From: JAKZVK01 sp965261065
GTDB taxonomy: Bacteria > Acidobacteriota > Terriglobia > Bryobacterales > UBA6623
NCBI GenBank assembly: GCA_965261065.1
Contig: OZ253444.1
Span: forward strand, 2,790,001 to 2,854,000
Direction of reading: 5' to 3'
DNA: 64,000 nt
Shown here piece after piece: positions 1 through 8,678 of this stretch (the stretch's first letter is position 1; each line of letters begins with the position of its first letter). The notes beneath the pieces are model-generated. The model was not told the DNA's origin. It ran no database searches and saw nothing but the letters and a program-made list of their open reading frames with translations. The position numbers and the translations under genes were made by a program.

Positions 1-177
1 GACCCGTCGCAACGGCTTCGCCGCCTCGTCCTGGTGGCGCTCGCAGAACGCGATGTCTGCCTCGTCCTCGGCGAGCCGGGAACGGACTTCGGCGGAGGCC
101 GCCTTCGCCGTGCGACGCGCCGTCTTGGCCGGCGAGGGGACACCTGTCGACCGTTCTTTCATGGAACGCTGCGCCAT
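1..177 (-). CDS. Hypothetical protein, N-terminal part only
   Basis: A reading frame starts at ATG 177 and runs off the left edge of the window, giving 59 codons with no stop. The visible part is rich in Arg, Ala and Lys at the start and then turns acidic (RLAEDEADIAFCERHQDEA). A second in-frame Met at 162 is an alternative start. The plus-strand text TATAGTATA lies just upstream (183-191) and could hold a minus-strand -10 box. I do not recognise the family. The composition resembles small antitoxin-like or ribbon-helix-helix proteins, but that is only an impression. Confidence 0.45.
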   Translation of the reverse strand, partial: MAQRSMKERSTGVPSPAKTARRTAKAASAEVRSRLAEDEADIAFCERHQDEAAKPLRRV

Positions 178-887
178 TAACCTATAGTATACCGCCCCTC
201 GTGAACCGGGCTCGCCGCGGCATGCATTGGGCGGGAACCACTCCACGGATGTCGGGGCTCGCTTGCGCGACGGCCTGACGACCGGCAACGAGGGCTCCGT
301 CGATCTCGATGTTGATCCTGAAGGAGTTAATAAAGCCGTGTGAGCCATCGGCCGCGCTCGGGGCGCGGTTTTGTCGGGTTTCTGAAACGTAAGTCTCTCT
401 GTTTCAGTCTCTTGAGAAGGAGGCTCGCATTCCGGGGCCGATTTGGCACGCGAAACCATCCGCCATCACAAATCGTATCTAGCTGAAACAAAACCACTTG
501 CTAGATTCTTTGCCATCACAACGCCCCGGGCGTGGTAAAATTGGAGTAACAAGACAAGCGACTATCGTGTGGGATAGGCGCGGGGAGTGATTCCCGAAAA
601 GATGCCGCCAGGGGCTCTAGCCGGGCGGTGAAGCATCCGATATTGATTCTCAGATCTACGAACCGCGCTGTGGGGTAGGCGTCGGCCTGTCCCGCGTTGA
701 GCCCGCGCCGGATCTGGCGGGGCATTATCCCTCTCCATTGTTGGCTCAAGAACCTGGGCCGGGGCCGATCGGGCCCCGCGGAGGGGGTCAGCGCAACCGG
801 ACACTCAGCCGGCATGGGCGGGCGCCGGGCAAATTAGAGCCCAGGCAGATTGAGCTATTGGCTCGACCAACGACACAACACTGTTCT
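178..887. other. Intergenic region with short repeats, no gene seen
   Basis: No convincing gene is visible here. The frame that is open from about 738 into the kinase has non-protein-like composition before Met 888. Two perfect 7-bp inverted repeats occur: CTGAAAC (382-388) with GTTTCAG (401-407), and ATCTAGC (477-483) with GCTAGAT (500-506). A direct repeat GCCATCACAA occurs at 462-471 and 512-521. These could be operator or decayed-repeat sequences. There is no clear consensus promoter for the kinase. Confidence 0.4.
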
Positions 888-1886
888 ATGAATTTCCGCG
901 TCGGCGACACGGTAGGCGGCTACGAGGTGACCGGGATCATTGCGTCCGGCGGCATGGGCGAGGTGTACCGGGTGTGCGACCCCGTCTCAGGCCGCGTTGA
1001 AGCGATGAAGGTGCTGCTGGCCGACCTCGAGGCACGGCCCGAATTGGCCGACCGCTTCGCGCGCGAGATCCGGCTGCACGCGCAGCTCGACCATCCCCAC
1101 ATCGCAGCGCTGCGAGAGTCGTTCGAGTTCGCCGGCAAGCAGGTGATGGTGATGGAAATGGTCGAGGGCATGACTCTGTCCGAACGCCTGCGGCGGGGCT
1201 TCCTGCCGTTGCGCGAAGCGGTGCGGGTGGCGATCGAGGCGTTGTCGGCGCTGGGCTGCGCTCATGAGCGGGCCATTGTCCACCGCGACATCAAGCCCGC
1301 CAACATCATGCTGACCGAGGCGGGCGCCGTGAAGCTGATGGATTTCGGCATCGCCCGCGCCGTGACCGACCGCAGCCTCACGCGCGCCGGGCAACTGCTG
1401 GGGTCGCTGCACTACATGTCGCCCGAGCAGGTGCTGGGCGAGGACGTCGACACGCGTTCGGACCTCTATTCGCTGGGCGTCGTGCTGTACGAGATGGCGA
1501 CGGGCCAGAAACCGTTCGACGGCAAGAGCGACTACTCGATCATGAAGGCGCACCTCGAAGAGCCGCCCGTCCCGCCTGGTGATTGGGACGCGTCGATCCC
1601 GGCGGCGCTGAGCGTGGTGATCCTCGAAGCGCTCGCTAAGGATCCCACCGACCGGTTTGCGAGCGCCGAAGCCTTCAGCCACAAGCTGGAGCAGGCGGGC
1701 CGCGAGTTGCCCGAGGGCTTGGATTCCGCCGAGCAGGGGTGGCGGGCGATGTCGAATGCCGATTGCGGCCACACAATTGTCGAGTTGCCGGCGGAGCCGA
1801 CGGTGATTGAAACCCATCAGACGACCGAGATCGGCGACGCCGGCCTGCATGGGCTGGTTCCCGCGCGCGGGCGCGTCAAGCAGTAG
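888..1886 (+). CDS. Soluble serine/threonine protein kinase (Hanks type)
   Basis: A 332-residue kinase catalytic domain with all core motifs: glycine loop SGGMGEVYRV (residues 20-29), the ATP-anchoring Lys41 in EAMKV, alpha-C Glu60, catalytic loop HRDIKPAN (132-139, Asp134), DFG (152-154) and SPE (178-180). The domain fills almost the whole protein. No membrane segment, PASTA repeat or sensor domain follows, only about 60 polar residues. It should therefore act in the cytoplasm; the substrate is unknown. I chose ATG 888 over the longer frame starting at 738, because residues before it look like translated non-coding DNA and kinases of this type begin close to the glycine loop. The neighbouring FtsX gene is convergent and gives no functional hint. 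Confidence 0.9.
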   Translation: MNFRVGDTVGGYEVTGIIASGGMGEVYRVCDPVSGRVEAMKVLLADLEARPELADRFAREIRLHAQLDHPHIAALRESFEFAGKQVMVMEMVEGMTLSERLRRGFLPLREAVRVAIEALSALGCAHERAIVHRDIKPANIMLTEAGAVKLMDFGIARAVTDRSLTRAGQLLGSLHYMSPEQVLGEDVDTRSDLYSLGVVLYEMATGQKPFDGKSDYSIMKAHLEEPPVPPGDWDASIPAALSVVILEALAKDPTDRFASAEAFSHKLEQAGRELPEGLDSAEQGWRAMSNADCGHTIVELPAEPTVIETHQTTEIGDAGLHGLVPARGRVKQ

Positions 1887-1942
1887 GCCGCGGAAGTGTG
1901 ACCTTCCAGAAAGTTTGAGTGTGCAGGAGCGCTGGATCCGGC

Positions 1943-2092
1943 GTGGCGCGCGCCCTCCGGCGGGCAGGACCGGCGTCCGCGCCGGTCTGCGCCTGTGGCT
2001 TGGGAAGGCGCTGTGCGGCCGGAGACATCGACCGGGAGGTCGATGCTGCAGGCCAGGAGGCCCGCGCCACCTGGACGCGAGCCGCCGACTGT
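1943..2092. repeat. GC-rich hairpin element between convergent genes
   Basis: Between the kinase stop and the convergent permease gene lies a GC-rich stretch. Its strongest hairpin is GACCGGCG-TCC-CGCCGGTC-like, around 1968-1987. The same GACCGGCGTCCG word recurs inside the nested palindrome near 34.65 kb, so it belongs to a repeat family. It may serve as a bidirectional terminator, although there is no T-run. Confidence 0.4.
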
Positions 2093-5000
2093 TTATTGGC
2101 CGCGAAGAGCCGGCGTGAGCGGGCTCCGCAAGCTGGCGGCCACCGCCGCCGCCCCGGCGACAAGTCCTACGCCAAGGATCAGCAGCAACGTGACCGACAG
2201 CGTAGCCCAGGGTGGCTGGGCCATGCCGCTAAGCAGATGCGGCAGGACGGCGAGCAACGCGGTCACCGTCCCGATGGCGATACCGAACAGCAACAGGAAA
2301 CCGTTCTCGGCCAGCACCAGCCACGAGATCGACGAGCGGTTGAAGCCCACCGCTTGCAGCAACGCCAGCTCGCCGCGCCGCTCCAACACGCTGCGGACCA
2401 TCACCACCGCGAGGCCGAACGTCCCGAGCAGCAGCCCGAGACCGCCGAGCGTCTGGAAGGTGTTGAGGTAGGTGTTCTCGACCACCAGGTACCCGGCCAG
2501 GCGGTCGGCCGTGCGGGTGGCGTCGAAGCCCTGGTCGGCGAGTTGCTCCTCGAGCTGCGTGCCGGCGCCGGGTTGGTCGGACTCGATCAGGAAGAAGTTG
2601 TAGCCTCCGCGGTCGGGAAACAGTTCGAGGAAGTACCGCTCGGACATGACGAGTTGCGATTGAAAAAGGCTGCGCGGCATCAGCCCGGCGATGACGAGCT
2701 TGCGCGGTCGTCCGCGGCCGTCGGTCCAATCGAGTTCCTGGCCGAGGCCGAGATGCAGTATCCACTGGACGGAGTTGGCGTCGCCGAAGACCGGGATGGC
2801 GTCGCCGGGGAGGTCGCGGTTGAGGATGAGCCAGGGGTTGGCCTCCTCTTCGGGGAACTCGGCGAGCGTGCCGCCAAAAGCGAAGCCGCCGCGCTCAATC
2901 AGCTCGGCCGTCGCACCGAGCAAGGTGGGCCGCGAGGGGCGGTAGAGGTTGAGGCAGCTCGCGTCCTCACCGGGCTTGGCCCGCAGGGGGTAGACCTTGG
3001 GCGCGTTGGCTGGTTCGCCCTCCGCTTCCCATTGGCCGTTGTAGATGGGCAGGTCCGATTCCGCGACAAACCGGAAGCCGCCGTCGCCGGAGTGGACGTC
3101 GGGTTCCTGGGTGGTGACGTCGTGGCGGTTGACGGCGACGGTGACGATGAGGAAGGTCGCGCCGGCGACTAGGGCGACGGAGAGGACGCTGCGGGTTGGG
3201 TAGCGCGATGCGTTGCGTGCTCCCAGGCGAAGGAGCGGAGTAGCGCCGTGGCCGCTGACGAGACCGCGCGAGCCGCCAACCAGTGTGACGCGGAAAGCGG
3301 CGATGGCGGCTACGAGCAGCAGTGCGCCGATGCCGAAGAAGGCGGCCACGTCGGGGATCGTCTTAGCAAGCGACAAGGCCAACAAGACGACGGCCGCGGT
3401 GGCGGATACGTAAGCGAGACGGCGTGGCCGGCGCGCCGCCCGCTCGGTGGCGGCGACGGAGCGCTCCTCTTCGAGCGCGCCCGCCAGCATCGATCGCGGA
3501 CTGAACCGGCGCAGACGCCACAGCGATAGCCAGATCGAGACGACCATCATCAAGAACGCACCGACGGCGCCGAGGAGAAGGCTGAGCGTCCCGACGTGCA
3601 ATTCGAGGAACGAGCCGCCCACCGCAGCGCTCCACCACGTTCGCAGGCCGTGAACCATCAACGCGCCGTAGCCAACCGCGGCGGGCAGCCCGACTAGGCA
3701 CCCCGCCAGGGAGATGAGCGCGCCTTCAGCGAGCAGCAGCTTGCGCACCGACGCCACCGGATGGCCGGTCGAAAGCAGCAAGCCGATCTCCTTGGCGCGA
3801 CGCTCGACACCCAACCGGAAGAGCAACACGACGAGCATGGCCGCCGAGACAATCAGGAACAAGCTGAAGCCGATGAACAGGCCCGAGAAGTCGGTCGCGC
3901 CGGCCGAGGCAGCCAAGCCCTGTTCCTTCACCGGTTGAAAGGCGAGGCCCAGCGCGGCCGGGTCGAGTTCGCGAACGAAGGCCTCGCGGAGGGCTGCTTC
4001 CGCTTTTTCGATGCTTTGGCCCTCGTGCGCGGCGAAGCGGATCGACGTGAGTTGGCCGAAGCGGCTGGTCCAAAGCGACTTGGCGGTCTCGAGTGAGACG
4101 AACGCCTTGGGCGCGGAACGGTAACGCTCCCAATAGTCTTCGTCGATGGGGCGGATCTTGGTGAGGTCGACGGGGAACGGCGGGTCCCAGTCGCCCATGC
4201 GCTCGGTGTCGCTCATGCCTTTGTAGTCGGGGGCGAGGTGGCGGTCGGCGGCGAGCCCGCCCAGGCGGACGATGCCCTTCAACGAGAAGCGGTGCGTGGC
4301 GGTATCGAGGGCCCCGCCGGCACCGACGACGTAGTAGCTCATCTCGATCACATCGCCGACGCTTGCTTTGAGGTCGCGGGCGGCCCATTCGTTGAGGAGA
4401 ATCTCGTCGCCGGTGAGTGACGGGGCGGGCGTGCCGTTGAGCAAAACGAGCGAAGCGTCCGCCGCGGCCGGGTCGAGGCCAATGGCGGTCACGGTCGAGT
4501 AGGGGATCTCGCGATCACCGGCGCGGAGGGTGTTGGCCAGGTACGTCAGGATCGGCATCGCGGCGAGATTGGCCTTTTCGGCCGCCCGCAGCGCGGCTTC
4601 GGCGACGGGGATTTCGAGCACGATGCGATCGGTGCCGAGCGAGAGGGAGTCATCGAGCCGCCGCATGGAGAGGTTCAGGTCGCCCAAGGTCAACACGTCC
4701 TGGAGGATGCCGTTGACCTGGTGGCTGTTGCTCTGCGAGGGGTCGGCGGCGTCCCCGCCCGCGACGAACAACGCATTGGCGCGTCCGTTCTGGTCGAGGG
4801 CGCGTTGAACCGCATCAAGCGGCAGGTACGCATTGAAAGGCAACTGCTGGCTGGGCGAGAGCCCGAAACGGCCAGGCCCGCGGTTGGGGACGACGGAAGC
4901 AACCGTCAGCCGCAGCGTGCGGACGTTATCACCTTTGCGTCCCATGACCGACTCGCTGGGAACGAGCGTGTCGGTTTGGAAGCGCAGCAGGACACTGTCA

Positions 5001-5452
5001 CCCGCAGCGACTCCAACTTCGCGCGCCAGCGATTCATTCAGCACAACTTCGCGGGACTTGGGCAGCGGCAGCGGTTGCTCGTAGAAGGCCGCGAAGCGTT
5101 CGTCGATGCCGTGGAGGTTGACGCGCGACGCCCGCGCGCCCGAGGAGGCCGCCTCGACACTGCCGCGAATCAGGACGGCCGGGGCGGCGCGCTCGAAGGC
5201 GTAGGCAAAGTTGGTGGCCTCGGCCAGGTCTTCAGCCAAGTCCTCGCGGAAGTAGCGGTCGGTGACCATTGCATGGTCGATGGCGCCGAGGCGGTCGAGG
5301 GTCAGGTCGCGCAGGCTGCCGCGTACGGAATCGCCCACCAGCAGCGCGCCCGAGAGCACGGCCGTTCCCACGGCGACACCCAGCGCGACCGAGAGGTGAA
5401 TGCCGCGATAGTGGCTGAGCGAGCGGAACAGGAAGCGTCGGGGGGTCAACAT
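2093..5452 (-). CDS. Very large FtsX-type ABC transporter permease
   Basis: A 1119-residue inner-membrane protein with two FtsX/MacB-type halves. An N-terminal membrane helix (SVALGVAVGTAVLSGALLVG) is followed by a long extracytoplasmic region. Three helices then occur around residues 530-680, further helices and a second large extracytoplasmic region follow, and three C-terminal helices (LLLGTFGLAVVMV..., LLFGIAIGTVTALLAVL, VTLLLILGVGLVAGAAAVAASL) end it. FtsX permeases normally work with an ATPase to move lipids or lipoproteins or to transmit force, but no ABC ATPase gene lies next to this one. I chose ATG 5452 (MLTPRRFLFRSL) because the text before it does not look protein-like; ATG 5467 is the alternative. 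Neither has a strong ribosome binding site. Confidence 0.85.
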   Translation of the reverse strand: MLTPRRFLFRSLSHYRGIHLSVALGVAVGTAVLSGALLVGDSVRGSLRDLTLDRLGAIDHAMVTDRYFREDLAEDLAEATNFAYAFERAAPAVLIRGSVEAASSGARASRVNLHGIDERFAAFYEQPLPLPKSREVVLNESLAREVGVAAGDSVLLRFQTDTLVPSESVMGRKGDNVRTLRLTVASVVPNRGPGRFGLSPSQQLPFNAYLPLDAVQRALDQNGRANALFVAGGDAADPSQSNSHQVNGILQDVLTLGDLNLSMRRLDDSLSLGTDRIVLEIPVAEAALRAAEKANLAAMPILTYLANTLRAGDREIPYSTVTAIGLDPAAADASLVLLNGTPAPSLTGDEILLNEWAARDLKASVGDVIEMSYYVVGAGGALDTATHRFSLKGIVRLGGLAADRHLAPDYKGMSDTERMGDWDPPFPVDLTKIRPIDEDYWERYRSAPKAFVSLETAKSLWTSRFGQLTSIRFAAHEGQSIEKAEAALREAFVRELDPAALGLAFQPVKEQGLAASAGATDFSGLFIGFSLFLIVSAAMLVVLLFRLGVERRAKEIGLLLSTGHPVASVRKLLLAEGALISLAGCLVGLPAAVGYGALMVHGLRTWWSAAVGGSFLELHVGTLSLLLGAVGAFLMMVVSIWLSLWRLRRFSPRSMLAGALEEERSVAATERAARRPRRLAYVSATAAVVLLALSLAKTIPDVAAFFGIGALLLVAAIAAFRVTLVGGSRGLVSGHGATPLLRLGARNASRYPTRSVLSVALVAGATFLIVTVAVNRHDVTTQEPDVHSGDGGFRFVAESDLPIYNGQWEAEGEPANAPKVYPLRAKPGEDASCLNLYRPSRPTLLGATAELIERGGFAFGGTLAEFPEEEANPWLILNRDLPGDAIPVFGDANSVQWILHLGLGQELDWTDGRGRPRKLVIAGLMPRSLFQSQLVMSERYFLELFPDRGGYNFFLIESDQPGAGTQLEEQLADQGFDATRTADRLAGYLVVENTYLNTFQTLGGLGLLLGTFGLAVVMVRSVLERRGELALLQAVGFNRSSISWLVLAENGFLLLFGIAIGTVTALLAVLPHLLSGMAQPPWATLSVTLLLILGVGLVAGAAAVAASLRSPLTPALRGQ

Positions 5453-5493
5453 CGAGGGCACAACCATGATACGAAACCGGGCAAATGACCGGA

Positions 5494-5571
5494 TTTCTCG
5501 CAAAGGCGCCAAGAACGCAAAGAAGGTCTTGAATTGGATTTCTCTTGGCGGCTTTGCGCCTTTGCGAGAAA
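5494..5571. repeat. 16-bp inverted-repeat element (CGCAAAGGCGC type)
   Basis: A perfect 16-bp inverted repeat, TTTCTCGCAAAGGCGC at 5494-5509 and its complement at 5556-5571, surrounds a 46-bp centre containing the degenerate word CGCCAAGAACGCAAAGAA. Elements of this CGCAAAGGCGCAAAG type are known to be scattered between genes in many bacteria. It lies in the divergent spacer between the permease gene and thrC, so both promoters must lie within or next to it. Confidence 0.7.
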
Positions 5572-5628
5572 CCTCCGGGGCCGCTGCTACTATGGACGAG
5601 AGTCCCCCGGGGCTCGAACGCGCATCGA

Positions 5629-6942
5629 ATGAAAGCCGAACTCGTCTGCTTCACGCCCGGCTGCGGCAAACGCTACCGCCTTGACGAGGTGGTCTACCAA
5701 TGCTCGTGCGGCGGTCTGCTCGAGGTGCGCTACGACTTCGGGCAGCTCGACCCCTCGGGGCTCGTGGAGGTGTGGCAGGCGCGGCGGCAGAGCCGCGAGC
5801 CGCTCGACGTCAGCGGCGTTTGGCGCTACCGCGAGATGTTTCCGTTTCTCGACAATCCCTCGCACGTCGTCACGCTGCAAGAGGGCAACACGCCTCTGTT
5901 CGATGCGCCGCGCGCTGCCGCCTACGCCGGGCTCGACTTCATCGAGTTCAAGCACCAGGGCTACAACCCGACCGCATCGTTCAAAGACAACGGGATGACG
6001 GCCGGTGCGTCCCAGGCGCACAAGCTCGGCATGCACCGCGTGGCCTGCGTCTCGACCGGCAACACCTCGGCGTCGATGGCGGCCTACGCGGCGGTCGGGG
6101 GCATGCGCGCGATCATCTTCATTCCGCACGGCAATATCGCCTACGGCAAACTGGCGCAGGCGCTCGAATACGGGGCGTTGACGATCCAGGTCGAGGCGAA
6201 CTTCGACCAGATCCTGGCGCTCGTGCGAGAGTTGGCCGAGCAGTCGGGCCTCTACCTGCTTAACTCGATCAACCCGTTCCGCATCGAAGGGCAGAAGACG
6301 ATTGTGATCGAGATGCTCGACCAGCGGGGCTGGCGCGTGCCGGATTGGATCGTGCTGCCGGGGGGCAACTTGGGCAACGTGTCGGCGCTCGGCAAAGCGC
6401 TGCGCGAGTTGAAGCAGGTCGGCGTCATCGGGCGGCTGCCGAAGGTCGCGGTCGTGCAGGCCGAAGGCGCTTCACCGCTTTTTGAGCTGTTCCATCGCGA
6501 GGGGCGCGGCACGATCCGCAACGTCGAGAACCCCGAGACGCTGGCGACGGCCATCCGCATCGGAGCACCGGTGTCGTGGGAGAAGGCGCTCCACGAGATC
6601 GAGACGAGCGGCGGACGGGTCGAGCAAGTCACCGAGCAGGAGATCGCCGACGCCAAGGCCGTCATCGGACGTTGTGGTCTCGGGTGCGAGCCCGCCTCGG
6701 CGGCAAGTCTCGCGGGCGTGCGGAAGCTCACCGCCCAGGGGGTGATTGGTTCCGACGAGGAAGTGGTGGCCATACTGACCGGCCACGTACTAAAGGACCC
6801 CGATTACGTCTATCGCTACCACACCGGGCAACTCGAAGCGCCCGACGGCAGCAAACTCAAGTCGACGTTCGGCAACCGTCCCGTGGTCATGCCTAACGAC
6901 GCGGCGAAAATTGCGGCGTTTCTCGACTCGACCGCGGACTGA
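5629..6942 (+). CDS. thrC: Threonine synthase
   Basis: A 437-residue fold-type II PLP enzyme that converts O-phospho-L-homoserine to L-threonine in the cytoplasm. The N-terminus carries a four-cysteine ribbon (C7, C12, C25, C27), typical of the bacterial/archaeal threonine synthases related to the plant enzyme. The PLP lysine is Lys119 in NPTASFKDNGM, followed by the SxGNTSAS loop (VSTGNTSASMAAYA) and the phosphate-binding PGGNLGN motif near residue 245. ATG 5629 was chosen because it starts immediately before the Cys ribbon; the upstream in-frame residues come from the repeat element. No other threonine-pathway gene is adjacent. Confidence 0.93.
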   Translation: MKAELVCFTPGCGKRYRLDEVVYQCSCGGLLEVRYDFGQLDPSGLVEVWQARRQSREPLDVSGVWRYREMFPFLDNPSHVVTLQEGNTPLFDAPRAAAYAGLDFIEFKHQGYNPTASFKDNGMTAGASQAHKLGMHRVACVSTGNTSASMAAYAAVGGMRAIIFIPHGNIAYGKLAQALEYGALTIQVEANFDQILALVRELAEQSGLYLLNSINPFRIEGQKTIVIEMLDQRGWRVPDWIVLPGGNLGNVSALGKALRELKQVGVIGRLPKVAVVQAEGASPLFELFHREGRGTIRNVENPETLATAIRIGAPVSWEKALHEIETSGGRVEQVTEQEIADAKAVIGRCGLGCEPASAASLAGVRKLTAQGVIGSDEEVVAILTGHVLKDPDYVYRYHTGQLEAPDGSKLKSTFGNRPVVMPNDAAKIAAFLDSTAD

Positions 6943-7584
6943 GGCGGTTCCTCCGCTTGTGTGAGCCATCGCGGGGCGCCGATCGGTCGCGCCTCGGCCC
7001 CGTCGCAAATCAACTCCTGTTCCACCGCGGCCGGACCCTGTCTGAGTAGATTCCTTACCTCGGCCCTCACCTTTGTTTTCAGACGGGTGCCTGCTTGATC
7101 CACGCCTACCTGGAAGGCGCGTGACGCCGGGCCGCTCTCGTTCTCGGTCTGTCGGAGAGTTGTCGCCGCGGCGTGCCTCTCCTCGGCGAGGCGGACTGCT
7201 TTGACGCGTCCGTCGGTCAGCCGCATCAGAAGATAGGGCGAGGGTTCGTGCCCGGCGCGAAGCATGCGCACAAGCCCGTCGAGCAGGCCGGCCATGAGCC
7301 GGGCCGGGGCGTTGTGCCGTTCAAGGGCGATTGCGAAGGCGGGGGCGAGGCTGAGGCCGAGGGCGTCCACCCAACCCTTATCGGCCGACCCTGGTGGGGC
7401 GTAGCGAAACGCCGAACAGAAATGTAGGGGCACGGCATGCCGTGCCCACCTGTTCGGCCTACGCAACGAGGGCGGGGACCGAACGACCCCGACCTTAGCG
7501 GCCACGGGTGCAAGTGAGTTGTTCGCCGGGCCGGCGGGCACGGCATGCCGTGCCCCTACATTTCGACCCGTGCCGTTGCCGGAT
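6943..7584. other. Intergenic region with possible gene remnant on the minus strand
   Basis: About 640 bp without a clear gene. A minus-strand frame from about 7375 to 6980 reads plausibly in part (WVDALGLSLAPAFAIALERH..., LLMRLTDGRVKAVRLAEER). It is flanked by and merges with the palindromic repeats at 7419-7564 and overlaps the end of thrC, so I regard it as a decayed gene or chance frame. Confidence 0.35.
7419..7564. repeat. Facing pair of 29-bp palindromic repeats
   Basis: Two 29-bp copies lie in perfect inverted orientation (7419-7447 and 7536-7564) around an 88-bp spacer. Each contains the 20-bp self-palindrome GGGCACGGCATGCCGTGCCC preceded by GTAG. The layout is that of a REP/BIME or a small MITE-like unit. 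It lies just downstream of the TIM-barrel gene and could act as a transcription terminator. Confidence 0.75.
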
Positions 7585-8442
7585 TCAGGCGAGTTGGGCG
7601 ATTTCGTCACGCAGGTAAGCCATCGATTCGTTGATCATCCGGTCGGCGCCGGGCGCGAAGTCGAACACTTCCATCGAGACCCAGCCGTCGAAGCCGCGGT
7701 CCTTGGCCACTTGCAGCACCGGCTTGAAGTCGTAGCCGCCGCCGGGACGCGCGTAGGAGCCGTCAAGCTCGTTGACGTGGATGTGGCGAATGAGGTCCCA
7801 GTGCTTGATGACGAGTGCTTCGTGCGACTCGGTCTCGTCGATGGCGTTGTGGCTGTCGAACATGCTTTGGACAGCGGGGCTCGCGATGCGATGCACCACC
7901 TCGATGGCCTCGTCGAGCGAGCCGATCACGTCGCACTGCGCCGCCGGGAGCGCCTCAACGCACAGGGTGACGCCGTTCGCTTCGAAGTGCCCGGCGATCG
8001 ACTGGACGCCTTCGACAAAGTGCGCCGTGGCCTCGGCGACGGACAGCCCGCCGGTGGCGCGCCGTTGCTTCGGCGACCCGAAAACCATCACGCCGCCGGT
8101 GGCGCCTTCGGGGCGCAGGTCGGCGCACAGGTCGACCAGTCGCCGCACGTAATCCCAACTGTGGCGGCGGATGGTTTGATCGGGCGTGGTGACGTGCAAA
8201 CCGTCTGGCCCCACGGTGAGCCAGTGCAGGCCGACGAATTCAATACCTTCGGAGACAATGATGTCGCGGACTTCGCGGCGACGCTCGGCCGAGACGGTGG
8301 TGGCGTCCTTGGCAAGGGTGAAGGGAGCGATTTCAATACCGTGCCAGCCCGCTTTCTTGAGCGCGCGGCAGGACTCGGCGAAGTCCGTGCCCTCGAAGAG
8401 TTCGTTGCAGACGGCGAGCTTGAAGTCGTAGTTCGAGGCCAT
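7585..8442 (-). CDS. Sugar phosphate isomerase/epimerase-like TIM-barrel protein
   Basis: A 285-residue protein of the xylose-isomerase-like/AP-endonuclease-2 TIM-barrel superfamily. It shows the expected metal and substrate segments: GIEIAPF near the start, EGIEFVGLHW, a Glu after strand 5 (LCVEALP), MFDSHNA, IRHIHVNELDG and a final WVSMEVFDF containing a conserved Glu. Members act on sugars or cyclitols in the cytoplasm, but the substrate cannot be read from the sequence. ATG 8442 is preceded by AGGA at a good distance. There are no co-transcribed neighbours. Confidence 0.85.
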   Translation of the reverse strand: MASNYDFKLAVCNELFEGTDFAESCRALKKAGWHGIEIAPFTLAKDATTVSAERRREVRDIIVSEGIEFVGLHWLTVGPDGLHVTTPDQTIRRHSWDYVRRLVDLCADLRPEGATGGVMVFGSPKQRRATGGLSVAEATAHFVEGVQSIAGHFEANGVTLCVEALPAAQCDVIGSLDEAIEVVHRIASPAVQSMFDSHNAIDETESHEALVIKHWDLIRHIHVNELDGSYARPGGGYDFKPVLQVAKDRGFDGWVSMEVFDFAPGADRMINESMAYLRDEIAQLA

Positions 8443-8498
8443 GGGAGATCCTAATCGATCGGTTCGTCGACGGCGACCGGCCGCCCGACCCGCCACTC

Positions 8499-8638
8499 GG
8501 AGCCGCAGGCGTAAGCCTGCGATGACCAGGCCCCGACGGCCGCCTGAGCCTCTTGGTCACCTGGGAGGCACGACACGCCTACGCCTTGGCAACCCGTCTT
8601 ACCGCCACATCTCAACGCAGGCTCACGCCTACGGCTCT
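8499..8638. repeat. Facing repeat pair (GAGCCGYAGGCGTRAGCCTGCG type)
   Basis: An imperfect inverted pair lies at about 8499-8524 and 8612-8638, with core GGCGTGAGCCTGCG. A third, degenerate copy (GGGCGTGAGCCCGCGTTGAG) lies at about 21559-21577 and a partial one at about 17899-17922, so it is an interspersed family. It sits between two minus-strand genes, immediately downstream of sodB. Confidence 0.6.
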
Positions 8639-8678
8639 GAGAGCGTCGGGTCGGGGCCCGCGAGGCCCATTGAGATAC

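Noticed and set aside
1919..3172. Long plus-strand frame opposite the FtsX-type permease
   Set aside because: Its product is a charged low-complexity string typical of the antisense of a high-GC gene; the minus-strand frame has membrane helices and family motifs.
6816..7610. 264-codon minus-strand frame between thrC and the TIM-barrel gene
   Set aside because: It overlaps the end of thrC and the palindromic repeats, which code for the odd repeated phrase ARHAVP; at most a small decayed piece in the middle is real.
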